Below, piece by piece: positions 11,421 through 28,178 of a stretch of 64,000 bases of DNA (position 1 is the first letter of the stretch; each line of letters opens with the position of its first letter). The position numbers and the translations under genes were made by a program. The stretch is from Mastigias papua (lineage: Eukaryota; Cnidaria; Scyphozoa; Rhizostomeae; Mastigiidae). The stretch lies in NCBI GenBank assembly GCA_964019165.1, contig OZ025269.1:7850669-7914668 (forward strand). The letters are read 5' to 3'. Below the pieces are notes generated by a model. That model was not told where the DNA came from. It worked only from the letters and a program-made list of their open reading frames with translations, and ran no database searches.

Positions 11421-11560
11421 TGTTGCGTTCCCGCACATATCTATATCTAACCTTTAGTCATCTAATAATTCCCCAATCTAATGATTATCTCTACGCATAC
11501 TACTCAAAAGGTCTGGATACTAGCGTCCATTTCGCAACATGACAATATAACAATACAACA
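11421..11560 (-). repeat. 5' LTR of the older Ty3/gypsy element
   Basis: 140 bp, TGTTGCGTTCCC to AATACAACA on plus, paired with 7249-7390. The target duplication ACTAT follows at 11561-11565. Confidence 0.9.
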
Positions 11561-11886
11561 ACTATCACACTTTGACGTACTTTTTGAGACCAAATTCCGT
11601 CCCAACATCTCCACTGCAGATATTTACTGTAGTTAAAAGTGGATCTATTTGTTCTTCATTCTTACCAATCAATATCTAGATCATCCGTGAAGAAAAGATG
11701 GTTTATCTTGTACTCCTTGCCCCATTCGTAACATGCATTTACTTTCCTAAGAATTAAAGAGATTGCAATCACACTTAGTACAAACAACAAAGGTGATAAA
11801 ATGTCACCCTGGAATATCCCCCTCTTTACGTGAACATCACCCTGGTCTTCTCCACTTGATGTTAAAGATAGCTTCCACTGATTCAT
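11561..11886 (-). mobile_element. R2-like LINE reverse transcriptase fragment
   Basis: The minus strand from 11886 reads MNQWKLSLTSSGEDQGDVHV, RGIFQGDILSPLLFV and the active-site box HLFFTDDLDIDW (F-T-D-D). After a stop it continues GKNEEQIDPLLTTVN and GTEFGLKKYVKV, up to the target duplication at 11561. Together with 6942-7248 it formed one internally deleted R2-like relic before the LTR element split it. Confidence 0.75.
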
Positions 11887-11889
11887 ACT

Positions 11890-12475
11890 TCATTATTGTT
11901 ATTCTGATGTGCATTTGCTGCTCAAATCACTTGTAGATGGTAAACCGATATGTGAAAGGTATGGTTGTACTACAGAACTTTATTATAGCACGAAAATGCG
12001 GGAACATTCTTTTAGCATACTGAAGACTTTCTTCGTCCGACACTCGCAGGAGTATGAAACGTCAGATAACGGCCGAAAGGTGAACAAAAATATATAGCCA
12101 GATGCGGTTACACGTGATGTGATAAATAATGCGTCTATTTGGCCCAATGATTGGCCAATTAGCGCCTATTCACCATTGTTTACTTGAAGAGTCTATATAA
12201 GAAAATTAACTCTTTTTGCTTACACAAGACTGGGTTTTGATTCTTAATGTAAACTGATTCCTAAACACTTAAATGAAAGGACGATCTTGCTTGCCCAATG
12301 ATGCGAAAATTTTCACCTGTATATGTTTTGGCGCATTCTGGATTGTTGATGAGATGTTGTCCTATGGCCGAATCACAAGTCATTTTAGGATTATTGCTTT
12401 TGCACATACGAGGTGGCTGTTCTCTTACTATCAGCTAAGAAGCACGAGTAAACTAAATCTACCAAAATTGAGAGT
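11890..12475 (-). mobile_element. Hammerhead-bearing dispersed repeat, copy 1
   Basis: This segment splits two R2-like fragments. Its core (about 11997-12440) matches in reverse complement to 21587-21920 and 31560-31970 and in the same direction to 57040-57420, sharing blocks such as TTGTTTACTTGAAGAGTC, CACTTAAATGAAAGGACGATC and GCGCATTCTGGAT. Read on minus, the order is a leader, a TATATATTT word (TATA-like), TTCACCTTTCGG, and a hammerhead motif at 12016-12056 near the 3' end. There is no coding capacity. It is probably the terminal repeat of a Penelope-like element or a retrozyme-like non-autonomous element. Confidence 0.65.
12016..12056 (-). ncRNA. Hammerhead ribozyme-like motif, decayed core
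   Basis: On minus: helix I strand CATACT, then CCTGCGA in place of CTGANGA, the 9-base helix II hairpin GTGTCGGAC, GAAG in place of GAAA, a short helix III loop ending TTC, then the helix I partner AGTATG. Helix I pairs perfectly, but core substitutions make self-cleavage unlikely. Confidence 0.6.
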
Positions 12476-12481
12476 TGTCTT

Positions 12482-12916
12482 TCAATCTACTTCCTTTAAT
12501 TCCGCTACATTCCAGTTTGTAATATCAGCCCCATACTTTAAAACTGCAACAGCCTCAGTGTTTATTGCTTTTATCTTATTGTTACCATTCAGTTTAGACT
12601 TAAGTATTAGCCTTACTCTACGTTTGTACTCTTTTGCAAACTGAAGTTTCATTTCAGTTTCTTTAATCTTAACATTTTGCAATATCCCAAGGTACTTATA
12701 GCCTTCATCATCAATAGCTTTCATTAATTTCCCATCTGGCAGTAATACACCTGTGCTTCTAACAATTTCTCCTCGTTGTAAAACGACTGTTCCACACTTG
12801 GTAATCCCAAACTCCATCCCAATATCCTCAGAATGATTTGTTTTGTCTGCACTAGCGAAGTTTATAATCATATTAATAAAAGTTTTTAGTATTGTTGACA
12901 TTTCAGCATTTGTCAT
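12482..12916 (-). mobile_element. R2-like LINE RT thumb fragment
   Basis: A 144-residue minus frame reads SEDIGMEFGITKCGTVVLQ, then DDEGYKYLGIL, FAKEYKRRVRLILKSKL, GNNKIKAINTEAVAVLKYGA and NWNVAELKEVD. This matches, block for block, the thumb segment of the copy at 1-657 (GYKYLGILE, RRVRLIMQSKL). It is a short 5'- and 3'-truncated piece with no catalytic residues. Confidence 0.75.
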
Positions 12917-13137
12917 TTGATCTAACTTACTTTATTGCCTGTTTATAGTCTCTTATCATCACTTAGCCACTTTGCTTGCAATCCCCCATCAGTGGCTTGG
13001 TGACGCAGATGCGTATCCAGGAGTATAGAAATGAAGGGATCTAGTTTTATAAGGTCCTAATGTTTGTAGACCACTCCCCTCAAACTCTCGTAAATGGAAA
13101 GAAACGCCCTTTTTGAAACGCTTTCCTCTAAAGCCCT

Positions 13138-13209
13138 GGCCAAACGCTCTCGACTTTTGACTATACAACGCTCGACTTTTGTATATTGAATTGTCGATAG
13201 CGTTTGGCC
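13138..13209. repeat. Palindromic left end of the Harbinger element
   Basis: GGCCAAACGCTCTCGAC at the left terminus is followed about 40 bp later by its inverted copy GTCGATAGCGTTTGGCC, so the left end alone can fold into a hairpin. Two further GTATAGTC-containing 19-bp units are repeated in tandem at about 13224-13261. Near the right end GTCGAGAGCGTTT also recurs (about 16113 and 16199). Subterminal repeats of this kind are candidate transposase-binding sites. Confidence 0.7.
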
Positions 13210-13598
13210 ACCCTGTTTAGTGTTGTATAGTCGTGTATAGGCTTGTATAGTCATGTATAGGGATGTTTGATCGAGGTCAAAATAGTCGAGCGGATGTCGA
13301 GCTGGCGCATGAGCAGTTGCTTCCCTATGAAAATAGGCGCCAAACATCAATAATAACCGTGAGCACGTTGGCCTTGCAAGAAATGGATTCATTCGTAGAA
13401 AGTGGAGATGAGAAGTTTGAGGAGGACATTGAAGAGGAAATGCAATTAAAAATGCTCAGTCCTGGAATAAAGAAGGTGGTTATGCACTTCATTGCAGAAG
13501 ACAATGTTAGAAAACGAAAGCTTTAAAGGCTTCCTGAGGTATCACCAGAAAGTCAGGTTGCAACAACATCTGGGAAAAAACCAAAAGGGAAATGTAAT

Positions 13599-14402
13599 AT
13601 GGTAAACAACCGGAAAAGGACCAGATGGACTCACGAAGAGACTTTGAAATTAATTGAATGTTACGAGAGCAGAGCCTGTCTTTGGGATGCTATTGATAAG
13701 GAGTATCACTCTAAGGAGAAAAGAGAACGAGCCCTTAATGAGATTGGACTGGAGCTTGATGTGTCTGCTGAGGAAATAAAGGCAAAAATTTTAAATCTTC
13801 GGTCTCAGCTTGGAAGAGAAAATGCAAAGCTGAGAAGAACAAGCTCAGGCCAGTCAACAAGTGAACTATATAAGACAACATGGCCCTACTGGGAGCAGCT
13901 GCAGTTTCTGCAACCTGTAATGCAGGCAGGGAGAAGTAGGGATAGCATTCAATTGGAAAACATGTCAATAGAGTCTAGTTCTTTTTCCAATTCTCCAACA
14001 CAACAAAGTGAAGTATCTTCTGGTGACAATAAAGATGGATCCCACATTGCAGTAATAAATAGACCCACAAAAAGCAGAAAAAAATCTGTAATGGAATCTA
14101 AGGAGTTGCTTCTAGCTAAGTGTCTTGGTATTTTGAGTGAGCCAACGAAAGATAATGAGGAGAAGGTCAATCCTTTTGCACTTTATGTGGCTGAGAAACT
14201 GTCAAGATTTGACCCAAGAACAAGATCAATTGCTGAAAAGAGAATAAGTGATGTACTCTTTGATATTGAGGTAAACTTCAGTGAGCAAGCAAGGTCAGAC
14301 TATGTTTCAGATATGAGTAGCACAATTACAAATCAAATAGATGATCAGTCTGCTTCAGTTCAACTTAATAATCGATCAAATTTTCTTACAATGTTACAAT
14401 GA
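13599..14402 (+). CDS. Harbinger Myb/SANT-like DNA-binding protein
   Basis: A 267-residue protein. The N-terminus (about residues 5-75) is a Myb/SANT-like or MADF-like trihelix domain: RTRWTHEETLKLIECYESR, CLWDAIDKEYHS, then EIGLELDVSAEEIKAKILNL. A Ser-rich linker follows, then a C-terminal block FALYVAEKLSRFDPRTR ... AEKRISDVLFDIEVNF resembling the conserved C-terminus of such proteins. In known Harbinger systems this partner binds transposon ends and carries the transposase into the nucleus. The same frame is open upstream from 13263 to a single stop at 13524-13526 (acidic segment ESGDEKFEEDIEEEMQL), so a longer N-terminus via an intron, or a nonsense change, is possible; I chose the Met at 13599. 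A poly(A) signal AATAAA lies at 14444-14449. A relic paralogue is at 62164-62845. Confidence 0.88.
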   Translation: MVNNRKRTRWTHEETLKLIECYESRACLWDAIDKEYHSKEKRERALNEIGLELDVSAEEIKAKILNLRSQLGRENAKLRRTSSGQSTSELYKTTWPYWEQLQFLQPVMQAGRSRDSIQLENMSIESSSFSNSPTQQSEVSSGDNKDGSHIAVINRPTKSRKKSVMESKELLLAKCLGILSEPTKDNEEKVNPFALYVAEKLSRFDPRTRSIAEKRISDVLFDIEVNFSEQARSDYVSDMSSTITNQIDDQSASVQLNNRSNFLTMLQ

Positions 14403-14745
14403 TTACCTGTTTAATACCTGCTTGAATTTTTAAAGATAAGCTAAATAAATTTGTTTGCAAAAGCTGTGACTATTCCTTACCATTTTTCCTCCTTACAAAC
14501 AGTGTGAGATTAGAGAGAAATTAATTCTGCTGAATTGGAAGCAAACTGTAAAATTTTTTTGCCACTTTTTGCTGTGAAATGCACTTTGTCTCCACTTGAG
14601 ATGTGCAATATTGCAAAAATTATTATGAAAATAAGGATATTTATTGTGATAGCCTTTCCCTGTATTTGTTGTATTTTGCAGCAGGGGAATGTGTCTGCTT
14701 AATTTGTTTACAAAGTAGACCCTTGAATTAGACTATAACTCCTTT

Positions 14746-16032
14746 TCAGTATTTGTCCCACTGCCATGGTATTGCTCCTTCATTGCTGAAATAATCTTTG
14801 AAAGTGTCTCTAATCTGTTTAGCATTTATGCTTGCATTGTCTCCTACAGATTGTGTACGAATAGACTTGATACTGCTGGAGTTATAGCTTTGACGCCAGC
14901 TACCTTCAATCAAATTGCCATTCCTGTCTTCAACATCAGTTAGGCCTGGGGGGCAATAAATATTCCTTGATCCACTTCTTCTTGAATAATTGTGGAGGGA
15001 TAATATTGCCAAAACCAGGTGTTCTACTGTATTTGGTGGCAAGAAAATCACTGATCTTAGAACTCTCCAGCGATTAACAATTATTCCAAATAAGTTCTCT
15101 GAAATACGCCTTGCTCGGCTATACCTATAGTTATACACTCTCATATCCTCTGTAAGTGCAGACTGAGGATATGGTTTCATGATGTTGGGCTTCAACGCAA
15201 ATGCACTGTCTGCAACAAAAACATAGGGAATCTTTTCTATGCCAAAAGGAAGGCACTTTGATGGTGGAAGGTGAAGCTCATGATTGCATAGTTTCTGTGT
15301 TGATGTGCATTTATTCCATACATCACCATCAGACACTCTTCCATTAGTCCCCACATCAGCAAATAGGCACTCATAGTCTGGCCCAGCAACAGCCATGAGA
15401 ACAATTGAGTGAGTTTGCTTATAATTGTAATACATGGAACCTGAGTTTGCTGGTGGCTGAATGACAACATGTTTGCCATCAACTGCACCAATACAGTTAG
15501 GATAGTTCCACCTATTTTCAAATTTCTTTGCAATATCAAGCCACTCCTCACATCCTCTGGGAGTCTGAAGGTGAATCTTCCCAATACGACGAACAATTGC
15601 TTTACACACTTCAAGGACAATGTATGAGATACCCGCACGAGATATTCGAAATTGAAATGATAATGACCTAAAGGTTTCGCCTGTGGCAAGAAACCTTGAA
15701 GTGACTGCAAGTCTTGCTTTAGCATTTATGACTTGATTCCCCCCTAGGATTTTCTTCGGAGTTATGTCCCTTTCAATTTGCTTGAGAATGTAGAGATAAT
15801 CTCCTTTTGACATTCGCATCATCTCTTTGAAACTCACGGAATCTTCTGCAGTTAACTCCATAATTAAAGTGCTGAAATAGCCCCTCTCTGGTCTTCTCTC
15901 CACCCAACGCCTGGTCTTTCCCCTAGTTACCTTTTCTTCGTAATCCTCTATGAGCTCTGCCAAAAGAATTGCAGCTGTTGCCTTTCGTTTCAGTGTTACC
16001 ATTTGTAACACATCGATCCTCTCCTGACCCAC
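14746..16032 (-). CDS. Harbinger DDE transposase/nuclease (HARBI1-like)
   Basis: An intact 428-residue frame starting MGQERIDVLQ. The catalytic triad of the DDE_4 nuclease family is visible: first Asp in CIGAVDGKHVVIQPP, second Asp in YVFVADSAFALKP, and Glu in RISENLFGIIVNRWRVL. A helix-turn-helix-like segment lies upstream (RLAVTSRFLATGETFRSLS, FRISRAGISYIVLEVC). The protein would cut at the inverted repeats, working with the Myb-like partner encoded convergently. A minus-strand AATAAA (TTTATT at 14640-14645) serves as poly(A) signal. Its last residues (KDYFSNEGAIPWQW) are matched by a remnant at 63488-63580. Length and motifs are normal for the family and no lesion was seen. Confidence 0.93.
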   Translation of the reverse strand: MGQERIDVLQMVTLKRKATAAILLAELIEDYEEKVTRGKTRRWVERRPERGYFSTLIMELTAEDSVSFKEMMRMSKGDYLYILKQIERDITPKKILGGNQVINAKARLAVTSRFLATGETFRSLSFQFRISRAGISYIVLEVCKAIVRRIGKIHLQTPRGCEEWLDIAKKFENRWNYPNCIGAVDGKHVVIQPPANSGSMYYNYKQTHSIVLMAVAGPDYECLFADVGTNGRVSDGDVWNKCTSTQKLCNHELHLPPSKCLPFGIEKIPYVFVADSAFALKPNIMKPYPQSALTEDMRVYNYRYSRARRISENLFGIIVNRWRVLRSVIFLPPNTVEHLVLAILSLHNYSRRSGSRNIYCPPGLTDVEDRNGNLIEGSWRQSYNSSSIKSIRTQSVGDNASINAKQIRDTFKDYFSNEGAIPWQWDKY

Positions 16033-16224
16033 TTCACAGCGTTAATTTTGTCTTGGCGCCATAAATCTGAAATCGAGGCTAATCACTTTTTCAATGTGTG
16101 AAATCGAGTGACATGTCGAGAGCGTTTAGCGAGAGCGTTCAAAGCGCTATACATTCACTCGATTTTTCAGCGAAATGTCAAGCTTTGTATAGTGAAAAGT
16201 CGAGAGCGTTTGGCCAGGGCTTAA

Positions 16225-17229
16225 TATATCTCTTGCATTAGACGTGGTACTTCATGCTGTTGTTGGCTACGTTCCATTAATCTATATAACACTCTACCCA
16301 TGAGACAGACTGTCCCATGCCGGGCCCCAACTCATTGTGTCTAGTCCCTGGAGAGCTGGAAGGTACTACACGTTGCTTTGAGACTCCACTACCTCCAGGG
16401 CGGCATTTTGTATTATATACTATTGCATGTATAATGTTATGCTATACAATATTATATTATATTATGTTTTTATGTTTGTCATTTTATATTTTGTTATATC
16501 ATATTGTATTTTGTAATCTTTGTATTAGAGTATAAAGCTCTTGGTAAATTCTTCTCGAATTCAAACTAGAACAATATGCCTGAATTGAATTTTAAGAACC
16601 TCCTCGATTTTCTTTACCATCATCGCAAAGCTTTTTCTATAATTACAATGGTAGTAATTGTTTTTATTTGCTGGCATGCTGTTTGTTTGTTAACACAGTA
16701 TACTATCCAAGTAAAACTTTGCTTAAATGAGATGTTTTGTAGTTTAATATTGTATTCATGACATTTGAAAAGACCAACTGCTCATGGAATTTATTTGTGT
16801 AGGAATAGAACAGGAATGAGTGAGTTTTAGAATATTCAGATGCCAAGATATAGTGGGATTGTGGTTATGATTGTGTGTGCTAATTTGTTGGATATTAAAT
16901 ATGATATAGCAGTAGGGTTCCTTAAGTGGAGTTTCAGCACTTCAGTAGTGCTTTTGTTTCTAGTAGGGTGATTTGAATAACATTGTTTTTTCTTTTTCTA
17001 CAACTATAAAACATAGCACTATCAACGTACTACACTAGAGGCATAATGCTTCTGTATTCATTAATTTTTAAAATCCCGTACGTTCCAAATGAGTGCACCA
17101 GCCAGCAGAATGGATACTTAGTATACTTGTTTGCTCTTCTATTTTAATAACAGTCTGAATATTTGCTTATTTTCTTGTTCCTCATGAAGTACTGATGGCT
17201 GATTCATAATGCATTGTCTCTCGTCGTAG
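16225..17229. other. No gene seen; region upstream of the first PC exon in the window
   Basis: Between the Harbinger element and the PC exon at 17230 there is an AT-rich stretch with one more GC-rich block at about 16315-16405 (CTGGAGAGCTGG ... CTCCAGGGCGG), possibly the tail of an old repeat. No PC coding exon was found here or anywhere earlier in the window. Confidence 0.4.
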
Positions 17230-24550
<7,321 letters not shown>

Positions 24551-25720
24551 GACAGCTGTTCAACTCAAAATAGTGTGTTGTTAATATTATGCAAAACGAA
24601 CTCAAGGCTTCTTTTATATATGCATATTTATCATTAGCACTGCATGCTATGCTAATTTCGAAGCATGACCTAAACATTTTATGAGAAAGTTGACTATTTT
24701 TGATAGAATGTGATCTAGGAATAATTTGCTATTTTTAGGTTACGCATCCTCTTGCTAATAAGCTAATAGTTGCAGATTGTAAATCGCTAATAATATTCTT
24801 TTTGATGAAACTCACTCTTATCTCTTCTGTGAGCAATTTACCTATATTCCTCACCAAGACATTCATGTTAGGTAGAAAGATTCAGTGCGATTTATTTTGC
24901 CTTACATTAGCTTTTTATCAATCCATTTCCTATGATATTCTTTTTCAGATACCTAAACTAGAATGTACCCAATCTTAAATTACTACGTAAACGCAGAGAG
25001 ATAGACCAGTTTCATACAAGTGAAAAGCAGGGTAATAATATCCAGGATGAGCACGGGGTTGGAGAATTCTCAGAATAAAATATATGTGGTCCGGCATAAG
25101 TGGGGCGCTGGAAATTAGTCTGAATTGGTACCAATTCGTTTTCATATATATTCTCCATAAAAATCTCTGTAATTGATGCTCACTCGTTATTTGATCTGGA
25201 CTAGAACATTTTTGAAACTAATGCGCATTGCAATGTAGGAAATTCAAATGCGGAACTTAGCTTTTTTGCGGATTTATGTAATGGAAAGTGAGAATTAGAT
25301 AAGCAGGCATCCTAATAGAAGCGATGGATCGAAAATGTCTTCCAAAAAGTAAGCGGGGGCACACTTGCATGGAACCTTAGAGAATTCGGATAGTCTGAGA
25401 TTTATCTTCATCTCATTCAGCATTGCTTTTGCCTTTCTTCCTGCATGCTGATATGTCTAAAATTTATCGGAATTTTGCTAATTTACTTATTTTGTTGGTT
25501 AGAAATAGAATAATAAGTTGCAGCTGCTTTGGACACTTTATTATCGCTTAGTGATGTCACTTTGTTGCTGTCTTATTTTGTACATCTAAGTCATTTAATA
25601 TTATGGCTGATATCGTACTTGTCACTTTTTGTCGTATCTGCTATCGTCGCACTCAGGTTGTTTGAACTTCAAAATTCTTTTTCACGAAAGGGAAAAACTT
25701 CTTTAGCCACAAATAGTTTT
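24551..25720 (+). other. 3' flank of PC
   Basis: No coding signal. The first clear AATAAA after the PC stop is at 25074-25079, which would give a 3' UTR of about 0.54 kb; other AT-rich variants lie closer. The assignment is a guess from position only. Confidence 0.35.
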
Positions 25721-25800
25721 CAAGGACCACTGCTAGCCTTCAAGGGCCACAGCTAGTCCTCAAGGAACACAGCTAGTCTTCAAGGACCACAGCTAGTCTT
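25721..25800 (+). repeat. 20-bp tandem repeat, four units
   Basis: Units of the form CAAGGACCACAGCTAGTCTT, four in a row with one to three differences each, preceded by a decayed partial unit. Confidence 0.9.
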
Positions 25801-27807
25801 TAAATGTAGCGGTAAGAGTGAAGGCCATTTGTCTTTCATCGTGACAAATCATTTATGAAAATTGGATGCTGTTTATTTTCATTTGTTTTTAATTTAGCAT
25901 TATTCATACACGAAAAACCCTTCAGCACACATAATGGAACAATTACAAATTTGTTGTTTAGTAACTAAATATTTGCCCAGAAGCCTAAAATCTTACATTA
26001 TTGATCTGCGGATTGTTCAATGGGGTCCTTTTTGAAATTCTGTCCTGTATCTAGAGATCTGTAGATACTGAGAATTTATAGTATTGTACTTTGAAGAAAA
26101 TGATATGGAAGGTATTTATCTAAAAAGTTCCAGGATGCAATCTGTTTATGATCTTGTATTTCATCAAGTTTCTGTCAAAGAACATCACAATAACACAGAT
26201 GACTCTCCATGAGAGCATAATACACACTGCAAAGCTGAGATTATGGCAAAACATTTTCCAGTCGTATTAGAGATACAAGACTGGCACTCATTTCGTCTTC
26301 TACAAGTCTAAAGTGCTCATGACAGGTTGGTCTTTTGTAGATAGGAAGCAAAATGACTAATCAACTGGTTCACCAACAAAAGATAACGAGATTCCAAGAA
26401 GATGGACACATCTCAGAGTTTAATTGACAAACGTTTCTGCTCCATTCTTAAATTTTCAAACCAGCTTCAAATACACGTGATGAAATCACAAAAATTGATG
26501 AATCCTAACTTTATAACAATGTCAGTTTGTATTCAATTGTTTGAAGTTGACTAATACCCGCTTTTAATTTCAAAGTTTGCAAAGGTTTTACTCTATGAAC
26601 AAGCAACGAATCAATATCAGAAAGAATGGATTTCAAGTTGGATGTCGAAATATGCAAACCAGGATTCGATTCAGCAAGGTTTATTTGGTGAAGGAGGTTG
26701 TAGAAGAAAATTTATTCAAACTCCCAACATCAAAGAGTTGTTGGCCCATCATTATGCGATTTCCACACAATTTTGCAAATTGTCCAAACCCCCCCTTGCC
26801 CATACCTGTACGATATTTGCTCTAAAGTCCCCATTTCCCTGTCCATACGGACACAGATTGTGATCTTCTTGTCAATTCTGGAAACTTAATATAGTTTCTC
26901 TGTGAACGAGGGCGCATTCCCGTGTACTTACAAATCATGACTCCACTGTGCCGTTCAGCTAGTCGTTACGTGCTTCCAACACTTTCAGGAATGATGCTGC
27001 AAAATTCTTCAACAACCTACCGGCAATAATCACGAATTGTAAATTTACACAAAAAGTTTTGACACAAATCCATAATGTTTCATTTGGTTGTAGGAAACCG
27101 CAGCTTGAGGATGAAATTTATGTAGAATTAGAGTTACGATAAATAACAGAGATATTTCTTCGTCTTTAGAGATGTATCAATTTAAAGACATATTCTATTT
27201 AAGCTATGACATAATCAGCGCTAGACTTAAACTCAACTTAAACTTAAGTCTAATACCGGTTATGACATAGCTAAAATAGTACATGTCGCACTGACATCGC
27301 AATTCTGTTTCGAAGGTTCAACCTATAATAACTTAATGCATAGAAGCATAATGGCCACATTTAGGTACTACTTAGACTAATTGATTTTATAAATTTTTAA
27401 AATTAGCTTCACATTTTAAACAAATTAATATGGTGTCAACTGGTCTGCCAAAAACTGCACAGCACATTGACATGTCTACTGAATGTTATAGACCCATGGT
27501 TCAAGAACTCTGATGAGGGGAAAATAAACTTGAGTATATTCTTTGATCTGAAACCAGAATCCCTGCACCCCACAAACGCAAGAGCATACCCCATACAGGG
27601 GTAGCTCCGCGTCTAAATTTCCAAGTCAACGCAAAGCGTAGTATTAAACATTGCAGAATTTCAAATCAACCAGAAACGTTAGACACTGGTGCAATTTTGT
27701 TATGAAAAGGGCCTCCAAGTGTACTTTAGACACTGGATAGACACTTTGTTGCCTCGACAACTCAGAATTCTCTTTGTGATGCTTCTAGCTACTAGCTTGC
27801 AGACGCC
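25801..27807. other. No gene seen
   Basis: AT-rich sequence with only short unsupported frames on both strands; no termini, splice-linked exons or RNA gene could be recognised. Confidence 0.4.
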
Positions 27808-28178
27808 TTTCTTATAAGGAACCAGTTTATAAGGAACCTACATATAGAATGCCAAAATACTTGAAGAACTTAACTAGTAAAGGTAAATTCACTAAGGAAC
27901 TTTTCAATTCGAAACATTTTTAAACAGCAAAGAATGAAGAATTAGAAAGTCCGCTCCATTCATTTGTAGCCAAAACCAGCATAGATTGTTTGTTATGGCT
28001 GCGCCAGATGTTTCATGTTTCATTGGTCATAAGTTATAGCCAAACGTAAGTCAAAATTCAAAACTTCAATGTCTACTTGTGTCTGTATCATATGTATTGC
28101 ACTAAATTTGGAGTGAAGATCAAGGAACTTTTAGTACCACAATTCGACAATTGGAGGCCCAAAAATAAGTAATTTTGG
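27808..28178. repeat. Dispersed repeat family B, copy 1
   Basis: It begins CTTATAAGGAACCAG and has TATAAGGAACCTACAT, ACTTGAAGAACTTAACTAGTAAAGG and AAGGAACTTTTCAATTCG at its left part and AAGGAACTTTTAGTACCA with CCAAAAATAAGTAATTTTGG at its right part. Both end modules recur in reverse complement at 42590-43148, while the middle differs. Probably a non-autonomous DNA element; the family is not recognised. Confidence 0.55.

Larger units (their letters stand above)
7249..11560 (-). mobile_element. Degenerate Mag-type Ty3/gypsy LTR retrotransposon with 5-bp target duplication
   Basis: Two direct repeats of 142 and 140 bp start with TGTTG and end with ACAACA. They flank a gag-pol region on the minus strand and are bordered by the target duplication ACTAT on both outer sides. 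The LTRs differ at about 9 positions plus a 2-bp gap, so the insertion is old. Next to the 5' LTR lies a 10-base match to the 3' acceptor end of tRNA-Ser, and a purine tract precedes the 3' LTR. The order gag, protease, RT, RNase H, integrase gives the Ty3/gypsy assignment. The zinc-finger style CRGCGG...CHKCGKQNHFAKFC and the tRNA-Ser primer are usual for the Mag/SURL group. Several frameshifts and stops, and a changed RT active site, show that it is defective. Confidence 0.92.
13132..16221. mobile_element. Complete PIF/Harbinger DNA transposon with TAA target duplications
   Basis: The element opens with AGCCCTGGCCAAACGCTC and closes with its inverted copy (GAGCGTTTGGCCAGGGCT). The terminal inverted repeats are about 36 bp with one single-base indel. 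TAA lies directly outside both ends (13129-13131 and 16222-16224), the classic Harbinger target duplication. Inside are a Myb/SANT-like gene on plus and a DDE transposase on minus, converging on a 340-bp spacer with poly(A) signals in both directions. This two-gene arrangement is the known autonomous Harbinger layout. Both main ORFs are open, so the copy looks young. Confidence 0.93.

Noticed and set aside
13057..13392. 111-codon minus frame across the left end of the Harbinger element
   Set aside because: It crosses the terminal inverted repeat and its hairpin and is antisense to the upstream Myb frame; it is a shadow frame.
15237..15725. 162-codon minus frame inside the Harbinger transposase
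   Set aside because: Out-of-frame shadow of the transposase, whose own frame has the catalytic motifs.
25721..25800. Regular 20-bp repeats, CRISPR-like at first glance
   Set aside because: Units are directly adjacent with no spacers, in a eukaryotic genome; it is a minisatellite.
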